DNA of 64,000 nucleotides from JAXMEQ01 sp046348225. Its GTDB lineage: Bacteria > Pseudomonadota > Gammaproteobacteria > Burkholderiales > Burkholderiaceae_C. The position numbers and the translations under genes are program-made. The stretch is from contig JAXMEQ010000002.1 in NCBI GenBank assembly GCA_046348225.1, forward strand, positions 444,149-508,148, written 5' to 3'. Positions within the stretch are counted from its first letter, which is position 1. Every line of letters begins with the position of its first letter. Shown piece after piece: positions 1 to 8,845 of the stretch. The notes under the pieces were generated by a model, which worked only from the letters and a program-made list of their open reading frames with translations, did not search any database and was not told the DNA's origin.

Positions 1-2899
1 GGCGCGGGCGCAGCAGCGCCAGCGGGTGGCGGCGCAACGTGAGGCCGGTGGCGGCGTAGTCGAACACGATCTCTTCGCCCTCGGGCGCGGGAGGCAGGGC
101 CAGCGCCTCTTCATTCACCGGCGCGCCGCGCAACAGGGCCGGCGCGCGGTGGCGGGCAGCGGCGTCCCACACCTGCTGGCGGCGGTGGCCCGACAGGCTT
201 TGCAACGCATCGGCCGCGGCCAGGGCGTTGAGGTCTTTCACGTCGAGCTGCGCGCGCAGGGACAGGTCTTCGGTGCTGGCAAAAGGCGCCTGCAGCCTTG
301 CCGCGACGATGCGCTGCGCGCCCTCTGCGCTCAGGCTGCCCACCAGGCGCAGGCCCAGGCGCACGGCGGCGCCCTCCAGCGCCAGCGTGCAGTCCCAGTC
401 GCTGTGTGACACGTCGGCGGGCAGCACCTGCACGCCGTGGCGCTGCGCGTCCTGCACCAGTTGCGACGGGCCATAAAAACCCATGGGCTGTGAATTGAGC
501 ATGGCGGCCAAAAAGCAGGCGGGCTCATGGCACTTGAGCCAGCTGCTCTGGTAGGCCAGCAGCGCAAAGCTGTAGGCGTGGCTTTCAGGAAAGCCGTATT
601 CGCCAAAGCCCAGCATCTGCTTGTAGATGCCCTCGGCAAACTCGGCGCGGTAGCCGTTGGCCTGCATGCCCTGCAGCAGCCTTTCGCGAAAGCGGTGCAC
701 GCCGCCCTTGCGCTTCCAGGCGGCCATGGCGCGGCGCAGCAGGTCGGCCTCGGCAGCGGTGAAGCTGGCCGCAATCATGGCGATCTGCATCACCTGCTCC
801 TGAAAAATCGGCACGCCCAGGGTGCGGCCCAGGGCTTCTTCCAGCTCGGGCCGTTCGTAGTGGATGGGCTGGCCTTTGGCGCGGCGCTCGCGCGCCTTCA
901 GGTAGGGGTGCACCATGCCGCCGGCAATCGGCCCGGGGCGCACGATGGCGACCTCGACCACCAGGTCATAGAACGTGGTGGGCTTCAGGCGCGGCAGCAT
1001 GGACATCTGGGCCCGGCTTTCGATCTGGAACACGCCCACCGTGTCGGCGCGGCGGATCATTTCATAGGTGGCCGGGTCTTCGGGTGCAATGTCATACACC
1101 GTGAACGGCCGGCCCCGGCGCTGGCTCACCAGGTCGATACAGCGGCGGATGGCGGTGAGCATGCCCAGCGCCAGCACGTCCACCTTGAGCATGCCCAGGC
1201 TTTCCAGGTCGTCCTTGTCCCACTGGATGACGGAGCGGTCTTTCATGCTGGCGTTTTCCACCGGCACCAGCCGCGTCAGGCGGGTTTGCGTCAGCACAAA
1301 GCCGCCCACATGCTGGCTCAGGTGGCGCGGAAAGCCGATGAGCGTGCGCGTGAGCTCCACCCACAGCGCGGCGGTGTGCGCGTCCAGCGCGGTGCCGCAG
1401 CGCTGTGCCAGTTCGCCCAGCCGGTCGGTGGCGAGGTCGTCGTCAAACCAGTGGTGCTCGCGCGCGAAGGCGTCGATCAGCCCTTCCGGCACGGCCAGCG
1501 CACGGCCCACGTCGCGAATCGCGCTGCGCGTGCGGTAGGCCACCACCACGGCGGCGATGGCGGCGCGCTCGCGGCCGTATTTTTCATAGATGTACTGGAT
1601 GACTTCCTCGCGCCGCTCGTGCTCGAAGTCCACGTCGATATCGGGCGGCTCGTGGCGCCGCTCGACGCTGATGAAGCGCTCCAGCAGCGGATGCGAATGC
1701 ATCGGGTCGGCCGCGGTGATCCCCAGGCACCAGCACACCACCGAGTTGGCGGCCGAGCCCCGGCCCTGGCACAGGATGTTTTTGCTGCGCGCGAACTGCA
1801 CGATGTCGTGCACCGTGAGGAAGAACATCTCGTAGTTGCACGCCGTGATGAGCGCGAACTCCTTTTCCAGCCAGGCCGTCACTTGCGCGGGCACGCCCTG
1901 CGGGTAGCGCTGTGCTGCACCGGCCAGCGTGAGCTGGCGCAGCGCCTGCGGCGGCGTGAGGCCGGCGGGCACCGTCTCCAGCGGGTAGTTGTAGCGCACC
2001 TCCTCCAGGCTGAACTGGCAGCGCTGCGCCACTTCCAGCGTGGCGGCCAGCAAGGGCGCCGGGAAAATGTCTGCCAGCCGCTGGCGCTGGCGCAGGTGGC
2101 GCTCGGCGTTGGCCTGCAGCGCCTGGCCGCACTGGGCCACGGGCCGGCCCAGCCGCACGGCGGTGATGACGTCCTGCAGCGGCTTGCGCGAGCGCACATG
2201 CATGTGCACATTGCCGGTGGCCACCAGCGGCACACCGGTGCGCGCGCTGGCGGCCTGCAGCTGGGCCAGCCAGAGGTCATCGTCCAGCGCGTGGGGGAGT
2301 TCCACCGCCAGCCACAGGTTTGAGCCAAAAAGGCCTGCAGCCCGCTCCAGATCTGCGCAAGGCGCTATTGAATCTGTAGCAGTACGGTGCGGTGCATACA
2401 GCACTTCACAGCCCGCCAGCAGGCTGAAGTCGCTCAGGTCCCAGCCCACGCGGTAGCTGCCCTTGGGGGCGGCCCTGCGCGCGGCGGTGATGAACTCGCA
2501 CAGCCCGCCCCAGCCGTCCAGGTGACGGGCCAGCGCCACCAGCCGGCCAGTGCCGAGGTCGAACTCGGCCCCGTACAGCAGGCGGAACGGGCGCAGCCAG
2601 CGCTGGCCGGGCTCGGCACGCTCCAGCGCGGCCAGGTGATCACGGTAGTCGTTCAGTGCAGCCCCGGCCCGCACCACGCCGGCTACCGAGCATTCGTCGG
2701 TGATGGCCAGCGCCTCGTAGCCCAGGTTGTAGGCGCGGCGCACCAGCTCCTGCGGGTGCGAAGCCCCGCGCTGGAAGCTGAAGTTGCTCAAGGCATGCAG
2801 CTCGGCGTAGCGCGGCAGGCGGTCGGGTTTCGGGCCCAGCCGCGGCGGTGGCTCGCCGTCGTCCAGCCAGGGCACGGGCTTGATGTGCGACTCAGGCAT
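1..2899 (-). CDS. dnaE2: Error-prone DNA polymerase DnaE2 (3' end outside window)
   Basis: Alpha subunit of the error-prone C-family polymerase used with ImuA and ImuB for mutagenic translesion synthesis. The frame opens with ATG at 2899 and stays open to the left edge, about 966 codons, so roughly the last 100 residues of a normal DnaE2 are missing. The start encodes a PHP domain (ELHALSNFSFQRGASHPQEL). The polymerase core has CQGRGSAANS and the acidic PDIDVDFEHERR, followed by GVFQIESRAQMSML. The start lies inside the end of imuB, so the two genes are translationally coupled. Residues about 173-196 are an in-frame dispersed palindromic repeat, in the region after the PHP start. The frame was read directly through the repeat without a stop. 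Confidence 0.95.
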   Translation of the reverse strand, partial: MPESHIKPVPWLDDGEPPPRLGPKPDRLPRYAELHALSNFSFQRGASHPQELVRRAYNLGYEALAITDECSVAGVVRAGAALNDYRDHLAALERAEPGQRWLRPFRLLYGAEFDLGTGRLVALARHLDGWGGLCEFITAARRAAPKGSYRVGWDLSDFSLLAGCEVLYAPHRTATDSIAPCADLERAAGLFGSNLWLAVELPHALDDDLWLAQLQAASARTGVPLVATGNVHMHVRSRKPLQDVITAVRLGRPVAQCGQALQANAERHLRQRQRLADIFPAPLLAATLEVAQRCQFSLEEVRYNYPLETVPAGLTPPQALRQLTLAGAAQRYPQGVPAQVTAWLEKEFALITACNYEMFFLTVHDIVQFARSKNILCQGRGSAANSVVCWCLGITAADPMHSHPLLERFISVERRHEPPDIDVDFEHERREEVIQYIYEKYGRERAAIAAVVVAYRTRSAIRDVGRALAVPEGLIDAFAREHHWFDDDLATDRLGELAQRCGTALDAHTAALWVELTRTLIGFPRHLSQHVGGFVLTQTRLTRLVPVENASMKDRSVIQWDKDDLESLGMLKVDVLALGMLTAIRRCIDLVSQRRGRPFTVYDIAPEDPATYEMIRRADTVGVFQIESRAQMSMLPRLKPTTFYDLVVEVAIVRPGPIAGGMVHPYLKARERRAKGQPIHYERPELEEALGRTLGVPIFQEQVMQIAMIAASFTAAEADLLRRAMAAWKRKGGVHRFRERLLQGMQANGYRAEFAEGIYKQMLGFGEYGFPESHAYSFALLAYQSSWLKCHEPACFLAAMLNSQPMGFYGPSQLVQDAQRHGVQVLPADVSHSDWDCTLALEGAAVRLGLRLVGSLSAEGAQRIVAARLQAPFASTEDLSLRAQLDVKDLNALAAADALQSLSGHRRQQVWDAAARHRAPALLRGAPVNEEALALPPAPEGEEIVFDYAATGLTLRRHPLALLRPR
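2327..2382. repeat. Family A palindromic repeat inside dnaE2
   Basis: Full-length copy. A GC-rich arm (GGCCTGCAGCCCGC) is followed by TGCGCAAGGC and the 17-nt core GCTA-N9-TAGC at 2364-2380. It adds about 18-20 residues to DnaE2 in frame. Confidence 0.8.
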
Positions 2900-4178
2900 A
2901 CAGGCCCTGCAGGTACCAGCGGAATTCCCCCGCCGGGGCCGCACCGGGGGCGGGCCGCTCGCGGTACACCCACACCAGCCCGGCCTGCGGACTGTGGGCA
3001 ATGAAGTAGTCGCGCAGCGCCGGAACGCCGCCTTCCCACCAGCCGGTTTCCACCCGGTACAGCCGCGCCAGGCGGCGCAGCGGCCCGCCGTACTGCGGCA
3101 CATGCTGGCGCACCGGCAGGGCCAGCGGCTCGGGCAGCAGCCAGGTGGGGTACAGCGCGTCGGCAGCGCTGCCACCGGCCGGCGCTGGCGGGGCGGCAGC
3201 GTCGCGCGCGGCCACCCAGAGCTGCTGGCGTTCGGGCCGGTGGTCCGTCAGCGCCAGCGGCACCCGCACGCTGTGCGGGCCCAGGCGCGCACTCAGCCGC
3301 TCCACCAGCTCGTGCAGGCGCTCGCCGGGCCGGTTGTCTTCCGGCAGAAAGCTGTGGCTGCTGCCGCGCCAGGGGGCGCTGTCGACCAGGCGCAGGCGCA
3401 GGTGGTTGGCAGGCGCGGCCAGGCTCACGCGGGCCAGTTGCTCGGCCACCAGGCGGCGCAGGTGGGCCATGTCCTGCGCGGGCCGGGCGGTGCGCACCAG
3501 CAGCTGCTGGTGGCTGGGCAGGGCCACACCGTCCAGGCGTTTCAGGTCCAGCGCCCACTGCAGCTCCAGCGCCAGTGCGCCGCGCTCGCGCGCGCGCAGC
3601 CAGGCCTGCAGCTGCGTCAGCAGGCGCTGCGCCGTCCACAGCAGCTCGGGCGCGGTGGTGGCCAGCGCGGGCAGCTCGGTGCCCACGTCAAACACTTCGG
3701 GCAGGGTGAGCCAGTCGCACAGCTCGGGGCGCTGGCCCCAGGCCATGTCCAGCGCGTCCAGCAGGGGCGCGCCAAAGCGCCGGGCCACGCCGCCGCGCGG
3801 CAGCGCACGCAGCTGGCCCCAGCTGCGGCAGCCGGTGCGCTCCAGCGTGTCGAGCCAGGGGCGGGCGGCGCTCAGGGTGTGCAGCGGCAGGCCATCGGGC
3901 AGGCGGGCCGGTGCGTCCAGCCCCAGGCAGCGCAGGCGCAGCAGTGCAATTGCTATCAAATATGTAGCGGCTTGCGCATATTCCACGCGGGCTGCAGCCT
4001 GTTTTGGCCTGAAAAGACGGCGCAACAACCGGTCTGCCCCACCCCACAGCCGGTGCGAGCCCGACACCTCCAGCACCAGCGCTTCGTCCACCTGCGCCAC
4101 GCGCGGGGTGAACTGCAGCGCGCGCCAGCCCCAGGCGGTGCGCTCGGCTTCAGGCGGCAGCAGTGCGATCCAGTGCAT
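2892..4178 (-). CDS. imuB: ImuB, catalytically inactive Y-family polymerase homologue
   Basis: DinB/UmuC-superfamily protein that in known mutasomes links DnaE2 and ImuA to the beta clamp and is not itself a polymerase. 428 aa from ATG at 4178. The opening HWIALLPPEAERTAWGWRAL and WGGADRLLRRLF are typical. GTG at 4187 is an alternative start. The gene overlaps the end of imuA by 29 nt and the start of dnaE2 by 8 nt. Residues about 56-79 are encoded by a palindromic repeat that reads in frame and adds a hydrophobic stretch (ATYLIAIAL) near the N terminus, in a region where relatives are not expected to be hydrophobic (inference). The Y-family acidic triad is not evident, as expected for ImuB. 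Confidence 0.9.
   Translation of the reverse strand: MHWIALLPPEAERTAWGWRALQFTPRVAQVDEALVLEVSGSHRLWGGADRLLRRLFRPKQAAARVEYAQAATYLIAIALLRLRCLGLDAPARLPDGLPLHTLSAARPWLDTLERTGCRSWGQLRALPRGGVARRFGAPLLDALDMAWGQRPELCDWLTLPEVFDVGTELPALATTAPELLWTAQRLLTQLQAWLRARERGALALELQWALDLKRLDGVALPSHQQLLVRTARPAQDMAHLRRLVAEQLARVSLAAPANHLRLRLVDSAPWRGSSHSFLPEDNRPGERLHELVERLSARLGPHSVRVPLALTDHRPERQQLWVAARDAAAPPAPAGGSAADALYPTWLLPEPLALPVRQHVPQYGGPLRRLARLYRVETGWWEGGVPALRDYFIAHSPQAGLVWVYRERPAPGAAPAGEFRWYLQGLYA
3946..4012. repeat. Family A palindromic repeat inside imuB
   Basis: Core GCTA-N9-TAGC at 3952-3968, then GCGGCTTGCGCAT and the GC arm GCGGGCTGCAGCC. Same layout as the copies at 2327 and 59400. Read in frame by imuB. 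Confidence 0.85.
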
Positions 4179-4899
4179 GGCGTTCACTCCGGTCCACGGC
4201 GGGCTGCACCGGCGGGAGGGCCACGCCCGGCCCGGCGCGCGAGCGGCGGCGTGCCGCCAGCAGCGCGGCCAAGCGCGGCGGCTGGGCCGGCAGCGGCACC
4301 GGGGCCACCACCGGCGGGCCGCGACGCTTGAGGATGCGCACCTGCAGCGCGTCGCTGCCCTCCAGCAGCAGGCGCAGCCGCGCCGGCGACGACTCGTGCT
4401 GCGCGGCCAGCGTGCGAAACACCACCAGCAGTCGCTGGCGCTGCTGCGCCGCCAGGTGCAGCCGGCGCAACTGGTCGGCGCGGGCCTGCGGCAGCCAGGC
4501 CAGCACGGCCGCCACCTCGGCACAGCGCAGCGCCTGCTCGGCGGCCCACAGGCGCGCGGCAGGCGCGTCGGCCTGCACGCACAGCAGCCGCTCAGGTGGC
4601 AGGCCCTGCGCTGCCAGCGCCGGGCCGAACGGCACCCAGGGCGCGCCCACCAGCACCACCGGGCCGCCCTGCCCGGCCTGCGCCAGCGCCGGCAGCAGCA
4701 GCTGCCACACATGCTGGCCGGGCCGCGCCTGCAGCACTTCCACCAGCCCGTCCAGCGGCCAGCCACCGCCGGGCAGCCAGGCGTTCAGCGCCGCATGCCC
4801 GGTGGGCAGCACGGCCTCGCCCGCCGCGAGCTCGTCCACCCGCCAGACCTGGGTCAAGACAGCGGCAGAAGGCAGGGCAGACAGCGGGGCGGGGGGCAT
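4150..4899 (-). CDS. imuA: ImuA, RecA/SulA-like mutasome protein
   Basis: 249 aa. First gene of the SOS mutagenesis cassette. ImuA proteins are RecA-fold relatives that bind ImuB and support translesion synthesis. The sequence shows the family opening (VWRVDELAAG, HAALNAWLPGGGWPLDGLVEVL) and a core strand PVVLVGAPWVPFGPAL. The usual RecA Walker A is not recognisable, which is normal for this family. ATG at 4899 is chosen because it lies 15 nt downstream of a perfect LexA site and the next in-frame ATG is far inside the conserved region. It overlaps imuB by 29 nt. Confidence 0.88.
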   Translation of the reverse strand: MPPAPLSALPSAAVLTQVWRVDELAAGEAVLPTGHAALNAWLPGGGWPLDGLVEVLQARPGQHVWQLLLPALAQAGQGGPVVLVGAPWVPFGPALAAQGLPPERLLCVQADAPAARLWAAEQALRCAEVAAVLAWLPQARADQLRRLHLAAQQRQRLLVVFRTLAAQHESSPARLRLLLEGSDALQVRILKRRGPPVVAPVPLPAQPPRLAALLAARRRSRAGPGVALPPVQPAVDRSERHALDRTAAA

Positions 4900-4914
4900 G
4901 GGCAGATCTCAAAA

Positions 4915-4934
4915 TACTGTTTGTTTGTACAGTA
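4915..4934. promoter_or_regulatory. LexA box controlling imuA-imuB-dnaE2
   Basis: The motif CTGT-N8-ACAG occurs exactly at 4917-4932 and is flanked symmetrically by TA on both sides (TACTGT...ACAGTA). It sits directly upstream of the imuA ATG, so it predicts LexA repression and DNA-damage induction of the cassette. No LexA gene is in the window. Confidence 0.9.
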
Positions 4935-5002
4935 TTATTGAGGGCAATGAAAGCCCCTTTTGGGCGTTGCCGGGTCATTCGGGGCAACGCCCGCTCAACA
5001 CG

Positions 5003-5620
5003 CTACATCCGTTGGCCCAACAGGGCGGACTTCAGCGTCGCATCGGCCGGTCGTTCGCCCAGCCAGATGCGCATCATGGCGCTGATGAGGTCCGGTTTGG
5101 GAAACACCTCGACCGACGTGACTTTCCCGCCCTGCTGGCGCACGGTGATGGTGGTGCCCGTGGTCGCGCTCCAGTCGATCTGAAAGCTGTCACCCGATCG
5201 GAGCTTGCCGCGCTCGGCAATCAGGGTCCCGAGCCCCATGATTTCCGGCATCAGCCCGGCCAACGCGTCGTTGCTGGAGTTGTCCACCAGGCCCCTGGAC
5301 AAAAGATCGGCCATTTCGCGGCCCGTGACGTCGCGCAGCATGGTCACCGTGAGCTGCTTGGCGCCCTGGTCCGCCAATACCGCACCGGGGGTGGTGAGCT
5401 TTTCCTGCAGATACAGCGCAGCGGCATACAGGTCAGCGTTGGCCAGCTTGCGGACGCCCGCGCCATTGAGCACCAGGGTACCGGCACCGCCTGGCTTGTG
5501 CGCGGTGTAGCGCACGCCCGCCACATTCAATGCCCACGCCGGGGTACTCAGTGCACTTCCCGCCAGGGCCAGGCACAGGGCGGTGCAGGCGCCCATGGAT
5601 CCTGAAAACAGATTTTTCAT
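5003..5620 (-). CDS. Exported chalcone-isomerase-like protein
   Basis: 205 aa from ATG at 5620, chosen because GGAGGA lies 5-10 nt upstream and a clear signal peptide follows (MKNLFSGSMG then a hydrophobic run to TPAWA). The mature part begins LNVAGVRY and has the pattern of bacterial chalcone isomerase-like domains (KLTTPGAVLADQGAK, SGDSFQIDW, WLGERPAD near the end). Members of this family mostly have no known enzyme activity and the plant chalcone isomerase active-site residues are not conserved in them. Predicted periplasmic. A monocistronic unit, convergent with nothing; function unknown. Confidence 0.75.
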   Translation of the reverse strand: MKNLFSGSMGACTALCLALAGSALSTPAWALNVAGVRYTAHKPGGAGTLVLNGAGVRKLANADLYAAALYLQEKLTTPGAVLADQGAKQLTVTMLRDVTGREMADLLSRGLVDNSSNDALAGLMPEIMGLGTLIAERGKLRSGDSFQIDWSATTGTTITVRQQGGKVTSVEVFPKPDLISAMMRIWLGERPADATLKSALLGQRM

Positions 5621-6002
5621 ACCAGTCCTCCGATAAGCCGGGCAACAACACCCGGGTACCACCGTAAAAGTGCGCGGGCCGGAAAATTAGAGGGGAGCGT
5701 CTGCCCCGGTGGTGCCCCACATGCCCGCCGCCGCACAAGACACGACACGGCGCAGGCTTTCGTGCGCTTCGGGCTACGCCCTTGGGGTCAAGGGCTGCTT
5801 TTTGCACCGCGATGGGGTGAAATGCCGGGGGGCGGTGGCCGGGGCTGCCCGCCATGCACCAGTGCCGTAGAGGCACCACTCAGTTTCTGCGTGGTGCCTC
5901 CACAACGGCGCAGGCCGACCAGTTCTTCCACGGCCCGAGGGCCCGCGCACCGCGAGATCGTGCGCCTGCTGCGGGCGGCAGGCGCACGCTACCATCCGGC
6001 GC
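5621..6002. other. Intergenic region without a recognisable gene
   Basis: About 380 nt between two divergent genes. I see no conserved ORF, RNA or repeat. It presumably holds both promoters. Confidence 0.5.
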
Positions 6003-6743
6003 ATGGTGTCTGCCCTGCCCCCTGACGAAGACGACCCGCGCCGCTGGCGGGGCGACACGCCCATGCTCAACATCACCGACGACCGGCTGCGCCTGCGGGT
6101 CAAGACGGTGCTGCAGTTCAGCCGCACCGAGCCCGAGCGGCTGCGCGCCATCTGCAACTATGTGGCAGCCATTCCGTTCAATGTGCCCGCGTTCACGCCC
6201 ATGAAGTCCACCCGTCGCACGCTGGCGCGCCGCCACGCGGTGGGCTGGTACAGCAAGGCGGCACTGTTCCAGGCCATGCTGCGCGCGGCCGGCTTTGCGG
6301 CGCGGGTGCGCATGATCCGCATCGGCCCCGACATGCACCGGGGGCTGACGGATGGCCAGGGCAGCTTTGTGCTGCCGGTGGTGGAGGTGTGGACCGGCGG
6401 GCGCTGGGTGGTGACCGACAACTACGTGTACGACCCGATCTACCTCGCCGTGGCCCGCGAAGCGGTGATGCGCCGCGGCTGGCGCAGCGGCTATGGCGTG
6501 CACCTGGACGGCCAGACCGACTGGAACGGCGTGGACGACGCGCTCATCATGATCGTGCCCGACCGCTCGGCCGGGCCGGTGCCGCGCCAGTACCTGGGCG
6601 TGTACGACGACCCGCTGAGCTACCAGCAGCAGATCCGCGCCACCGCGTGGTGGCGCTGGCTCTGGCTGCTCACGCGCAACCGCATCACCTCGATCCGCAT
6701 GAACCGGCAGGTGCGCCGGCTGCGGTCCGAAGCTGGCGGCTGA
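6003..6743 (+). CDS. Transglutaminase-like protein without catalytic Cys/His
   Basis: 246 aa. It aligns along most of its length with the intact paralogue at 9971-10855 (shared ALLRSLGIPAR versus AMLRAAGFAAR, GYGMHIDG versus GYGVHLDG, Q(Y/F) C-terminal block). The paralogue has the Cys-His-Asp triad of transglutaminase/NlpC-like folds (C108, H151, D166). Here the Cys position is W82 and the His position is L124; only D139 remains. It is therefore likely a pseudoenzyme, perhaps structural or regulatory. The alternative is that my alignment is shifted, but both flanks match without gaps. The start ATG at 6003 has a weak ribosome site; ATG at 6063 is possible. Confidence 0.7.
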   Translation: MVSALPPDEDDPRRWRGDTPMLNITDDRLRLRVKTVLQFSRTEPERLRAICNYVAAIPFNVPAFTPMKSTRRTLARRHAVGWYSKAALFQAMLRAAGFAARVRMIRIGPDMHRGLTDGQGSFVLPVVEVWTGGRWVVTDNYVYDPIYLAVAREAVMRRGWRSGYGVHLDGQTDWNGVDDALIMIVPDRSAGPVPRQYLGVYDDPLSYQQQIRATAWWRWLWLLTRNRITSIRMNRQVRRLRSEAGG

Positions 6744-6762
6744 AGCGCCGCCTGCGGCACGC

Positions 6763-7401
6763 TCAGTGCAGCTTGACGCCGGTCTTGCTCTGCGCGAACT
6801 CGTGCGTCACGCCCGGGGCCAGCTCCACCACCTTCAGGCCTTCGGGCGTCACGTCGAACACGCCCAGGTCGGTGATGATGCGGTCCACCACGCCCACACC
6901 CGTCAGCGGCAAAGTGCACTTGGGCAGGATTTTCAGGTCTTCGGTGCCGTCCTTCTTCTTTGCCACATGCTCCATGAGCACGATGACGCGCTTGACGCCG
7001 GCCACCAGGTCCATGGCGCCGCCCATGCCCTTGACCATCTTGCCCGGGATCATCCAGTTGGCCAGGTCGCCATGCTCGCTGACCTGCATCGCGCCCAGGA
7101 TGCTCAGGTTGATCTTGCCGCCGCGGATCATGGCAAAGCTGTCATGGCTGCCGAAGATGCTGCTGCCCTTGATGGTGGTCACGGTCTGCTTGCCGGCGTT
7201 GATGAGGTCGGCGTCCACCTCGTCCTCGGTCGGGAACGGGCCGATGCCCAGCATGCCGTTCTCGCTCTGCAGCCACACCTCCTTGGTCGACGGCACATGG
7301 TTGGCCACCAGCGTCGGGATGCCGATGCCGAGGTTGACGTAAAACCCGTCTTCGAGTTCGTGGGCGGCGCGTGCCGCCATCTGGTCCTGGTTCCACGGCA
7401 T
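6763..7401 (-). CDS. scoB: 3-oxoacid CoA-transferase subunit B
   Basis: 212 aa. Beta subunit of succinyl-CoA:3-ketoacid CoA-transferase, moving CoA from succinyl-CoA to acetoacetate or a related oxoacid. The catalytic Glu is E47 in SENGMLGIGP, and GIGIPTLVANH precedes it. The length is normal for a split transferase. It follows scoA with a 2-nt gap. With pcaC-like and thioesterase genes nearby, an oxoadipate role (PcaJ) is possible, but the sequence reads more like the ketone-body type. Confidence 0.9.
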   Translation of the reverse strand: MPWNQDQMAARAAHELEDGFYVNLGIGIPTLVANHVPSTKEVWLQSENGMLGIGPFPTEDEVDADLINAGKQTVTTIKGSSIFGSHDSFAMIRGGKINLSILGAMQVSEHGDLANWMIPGKMVKGMGGAMDLVAGVKRVIVLMEHVAKKKDGTEDLKILPKCTLPLTGVGVVDRIITDLGVFDVTPEGLKVVELAPGVTHEFAQSKTGVKLH

Positions 7402-7403
7402 GG

Positions 7404-8111
7404 TCAGACTCCTGCTTTCTCGGTGATCGTGCGCTTCTCGATGCGCTTTTCGGGGTTGGCGTTCAGCACGATGCGGTGCACATAGATGCCGGGCAGGTGG
7501 ATCTGGTCGGGCACCATGTCGCCGGTGTCCACAATCTCTTCCACCTCCACCACGCAGATCTTGCCGGCCATGGCGGCGGCCGGGTTGAAGTTGCGCGCGG
7601 TGTAGCGGAACTGCAGGTTGCCCGACCGGTCGGCCCGGTGCGCCTTGACCAGCGACACCTCGGGCACCAGGGCGCGTTCCATCACGTACTGCTCGCCGTC
7701 GAACTCGCGGATTTCCTTGCCCTCGGCCACGATGGTGCCGACACCGGTCTTGGTGAAGAAGGCCGGAATGCCGGCGCCCCCGGCGCGCAGCTTCTCGGCC
7801 AGCGTGCCCTGGGGCGTGAACTCCAGCTCCAGCTCGCCGGCCAGGTACTGGCGCTCAAACTCCTTGTTCTCGCCCACGTAGGACGAGATCATTTTCTTGA
7901 TCTGCCGCGTCTCCAGCAGCTTGCCCAGGCCGAAGCCGTCGACGCCTGCGTTGTTGGAAATCACGGTGAGGTTCTTCACGCCGCTGTCGCGCAGCGCGTC
8001 GATCAGCGCCTCGGGGATGCCGCACAGGCCAAAGCCGCCGACCGCCATGAGCTGGCCGTCGCGCACGATGCCCTTGAGGGCCTCGGCGGCGGAGGGGTAA
8101 ATTTTGTTCAC
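7404..8111 (-). CDS. scoA: 3-oxoacid CoA-transferase subunit A
   Basis: 235 aa. Alpha subunit partner of the downstream scoB, with the CoA-binding glycine loop GGFGLCGIPEALI near residues 25-37 and NNAGVDGFGLG. Both genes are transcribed leftwards from a promoter facing the PAS-LuxR gene at 8188. The 76-nt shared intergenic region makes that regulator the probable controller of the transferase (inference). Confidence 0.9.
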   Translation of the reverse strand: MNKIYPSAAEALKGIVRDGQLMAVGGFGLCGIPEALIDALRDSGVKNLTVISNNAGVDGFGLGKLLETRQIKKMISSYVGENKEFERQYLAGELELEFTPQGTLAEKLRAGGAGIPAFFTKTGVGTIVAEGKEIREFDGEQYVMERALVPEVSLVKAHRADRSGNLQFRYTARNFNPAAAMAGKICVVEVEEIVDTGDMVPDQIHLPGIYVHRIVLNANPEKRIEKRTITEKAGV

Positions 8112-8145
8112 GAAGGTCTCCTGAGGGAAAGCAGTCCCGTACGAT

Positions 8146-8167
8146 ACTACCTATAAAGTTACGTAGT
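8146..8167. promoter_or_regulatory. Inverted repeat between scoA and PAS-LuxR gene
   Basis: ACTAC-N12-GTAGT, centred in the 76-nt divergent intergenic region. A candidate site for the LuxR-type regulator transcribed to the right. The arms are only 5 bp, so support is modest. Confidence 0.35.
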
Positions 8168-8187
8168 TCCCCGTAAAGGAAAGCACC

Positions 8188-8733
8188 ATGGATGTGGATT
8201 ACCAGCTGGCCTTCAATCTGGCGCCGGTGGGGCTGTGCCTGTCACGCAACCGTGCCATTGTGGACTGCAACCAGCAGCTGTGCGAGATGTTTGGCGCCTC
8301 GCGCGAACTGCTGATCGGCCAGTCGTTCCAGGTGCTGTACCCGAGCGCCGACGAGTACGAGCGCCTGGGCGCGCGCATGGCGCCGATCCTGAACGCCCGG
8401 GGCCGCTATGCGGACGACCGCATCATGAAGCGCGCCAATGGTGAAGTGTTCTGGTGCCATGTGACCGGCCGCGCGCTCAACCGTGCCGCGCCGCACGAGG
8501 CCGGCATCTGGGCCTTTGAAGACCTGAGCGCGCAGCGCCCCGTCAAGGCCGAACTGACCGCCCGTGAGCGCGAGGTGGCCGCCCGCCTGCTGGACGGCAT
8601 GACCAGCAAGGAGATCGGCAAGGCACTGGCCATCAGCCACCGCACGGTGGAGATCTACCGCGCGCGCCTGATGCGCAAGTACAAGGCCAACACCACCGGC
8701 GACCTGGTGCACAAGCTCATGGCCGGAAGCTAA
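8188..8733 (+). CDS. PAS domain / LuxR-type transcriptional regulator
   Basis: 181 aa. Residues about 5-110 form a PAS sensor domain (NRAIVDCNQQLCEMFG, FQVLYPSADEY). Residues about 118-178 form a LuxR/GerE helix-turn-helix (LTAREREVAARLLDG, SHRTVEIYRARLMRKY). There is no phosphoreceiver domain, so the signal is probably sensed by PAS directly. It is divergent from scoAB, which is the likely target. GGAAAG precedes ATG at 8188. Confidence 0.85.
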   Translation: MDVDYQLAFNLAPVGLCLSRNRAIVDCNQQLCEMFGASRELLIGQSFQVLYPSADEYERLGARMAPILNARGRYADDRIMKRANGEVFWCHVTGRALNRAAPHEAGIWAFEDLSAQRPVKAELTAREREVAARLLDGMTSKEIGKALAISHRTVEIYRARLMRKYKANTTGDLVHKLMAGS

Positions 8734-8734
8734 A

Positions 8735-8822
8735 GCCCCCACGCTCCCCCGCTTCGCGTGGGTCGCTGCCCCCCGAGGGGGCCCTCGCGCCCGCGCGGCC
8801 CCTTAGGCTGCGCTTTGCTTGC
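8735..8822. repeat. Family B GC-rich dispersed repeat
   Basis: The segment CCCCACGCTC...GTCGCTGCCCCCCGAGGGGGC lies between the regulator and pcaC-like gene. Its reverse complement matches the insert in gcvP at 24414-24483 (GGGGGGCAGCG and AGCGTGGGGGC in the same order), and the block at 34385-34460 is related. It contains the hairpin-forming CCCCCCGAGGGGGC. Confidence 0.65.
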
Positions 8823-8845
8823 GTGGCGGCCCGGCGGCGCTCAAG

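Noticed and set aside
527..2323. Long + strand open frame opposite dnaE2
   Set aside because: Composition is typical of an antisense shadow (His, Arg, Ala, Gln rich) and the minus strand reads clear DnaE2 motifs.
3946..4012. Frameshift or sequencing error in imuB
   Set aside because: The odd stretch is a repeat copy found at ten other places, and the frame continues correctly on both sides.
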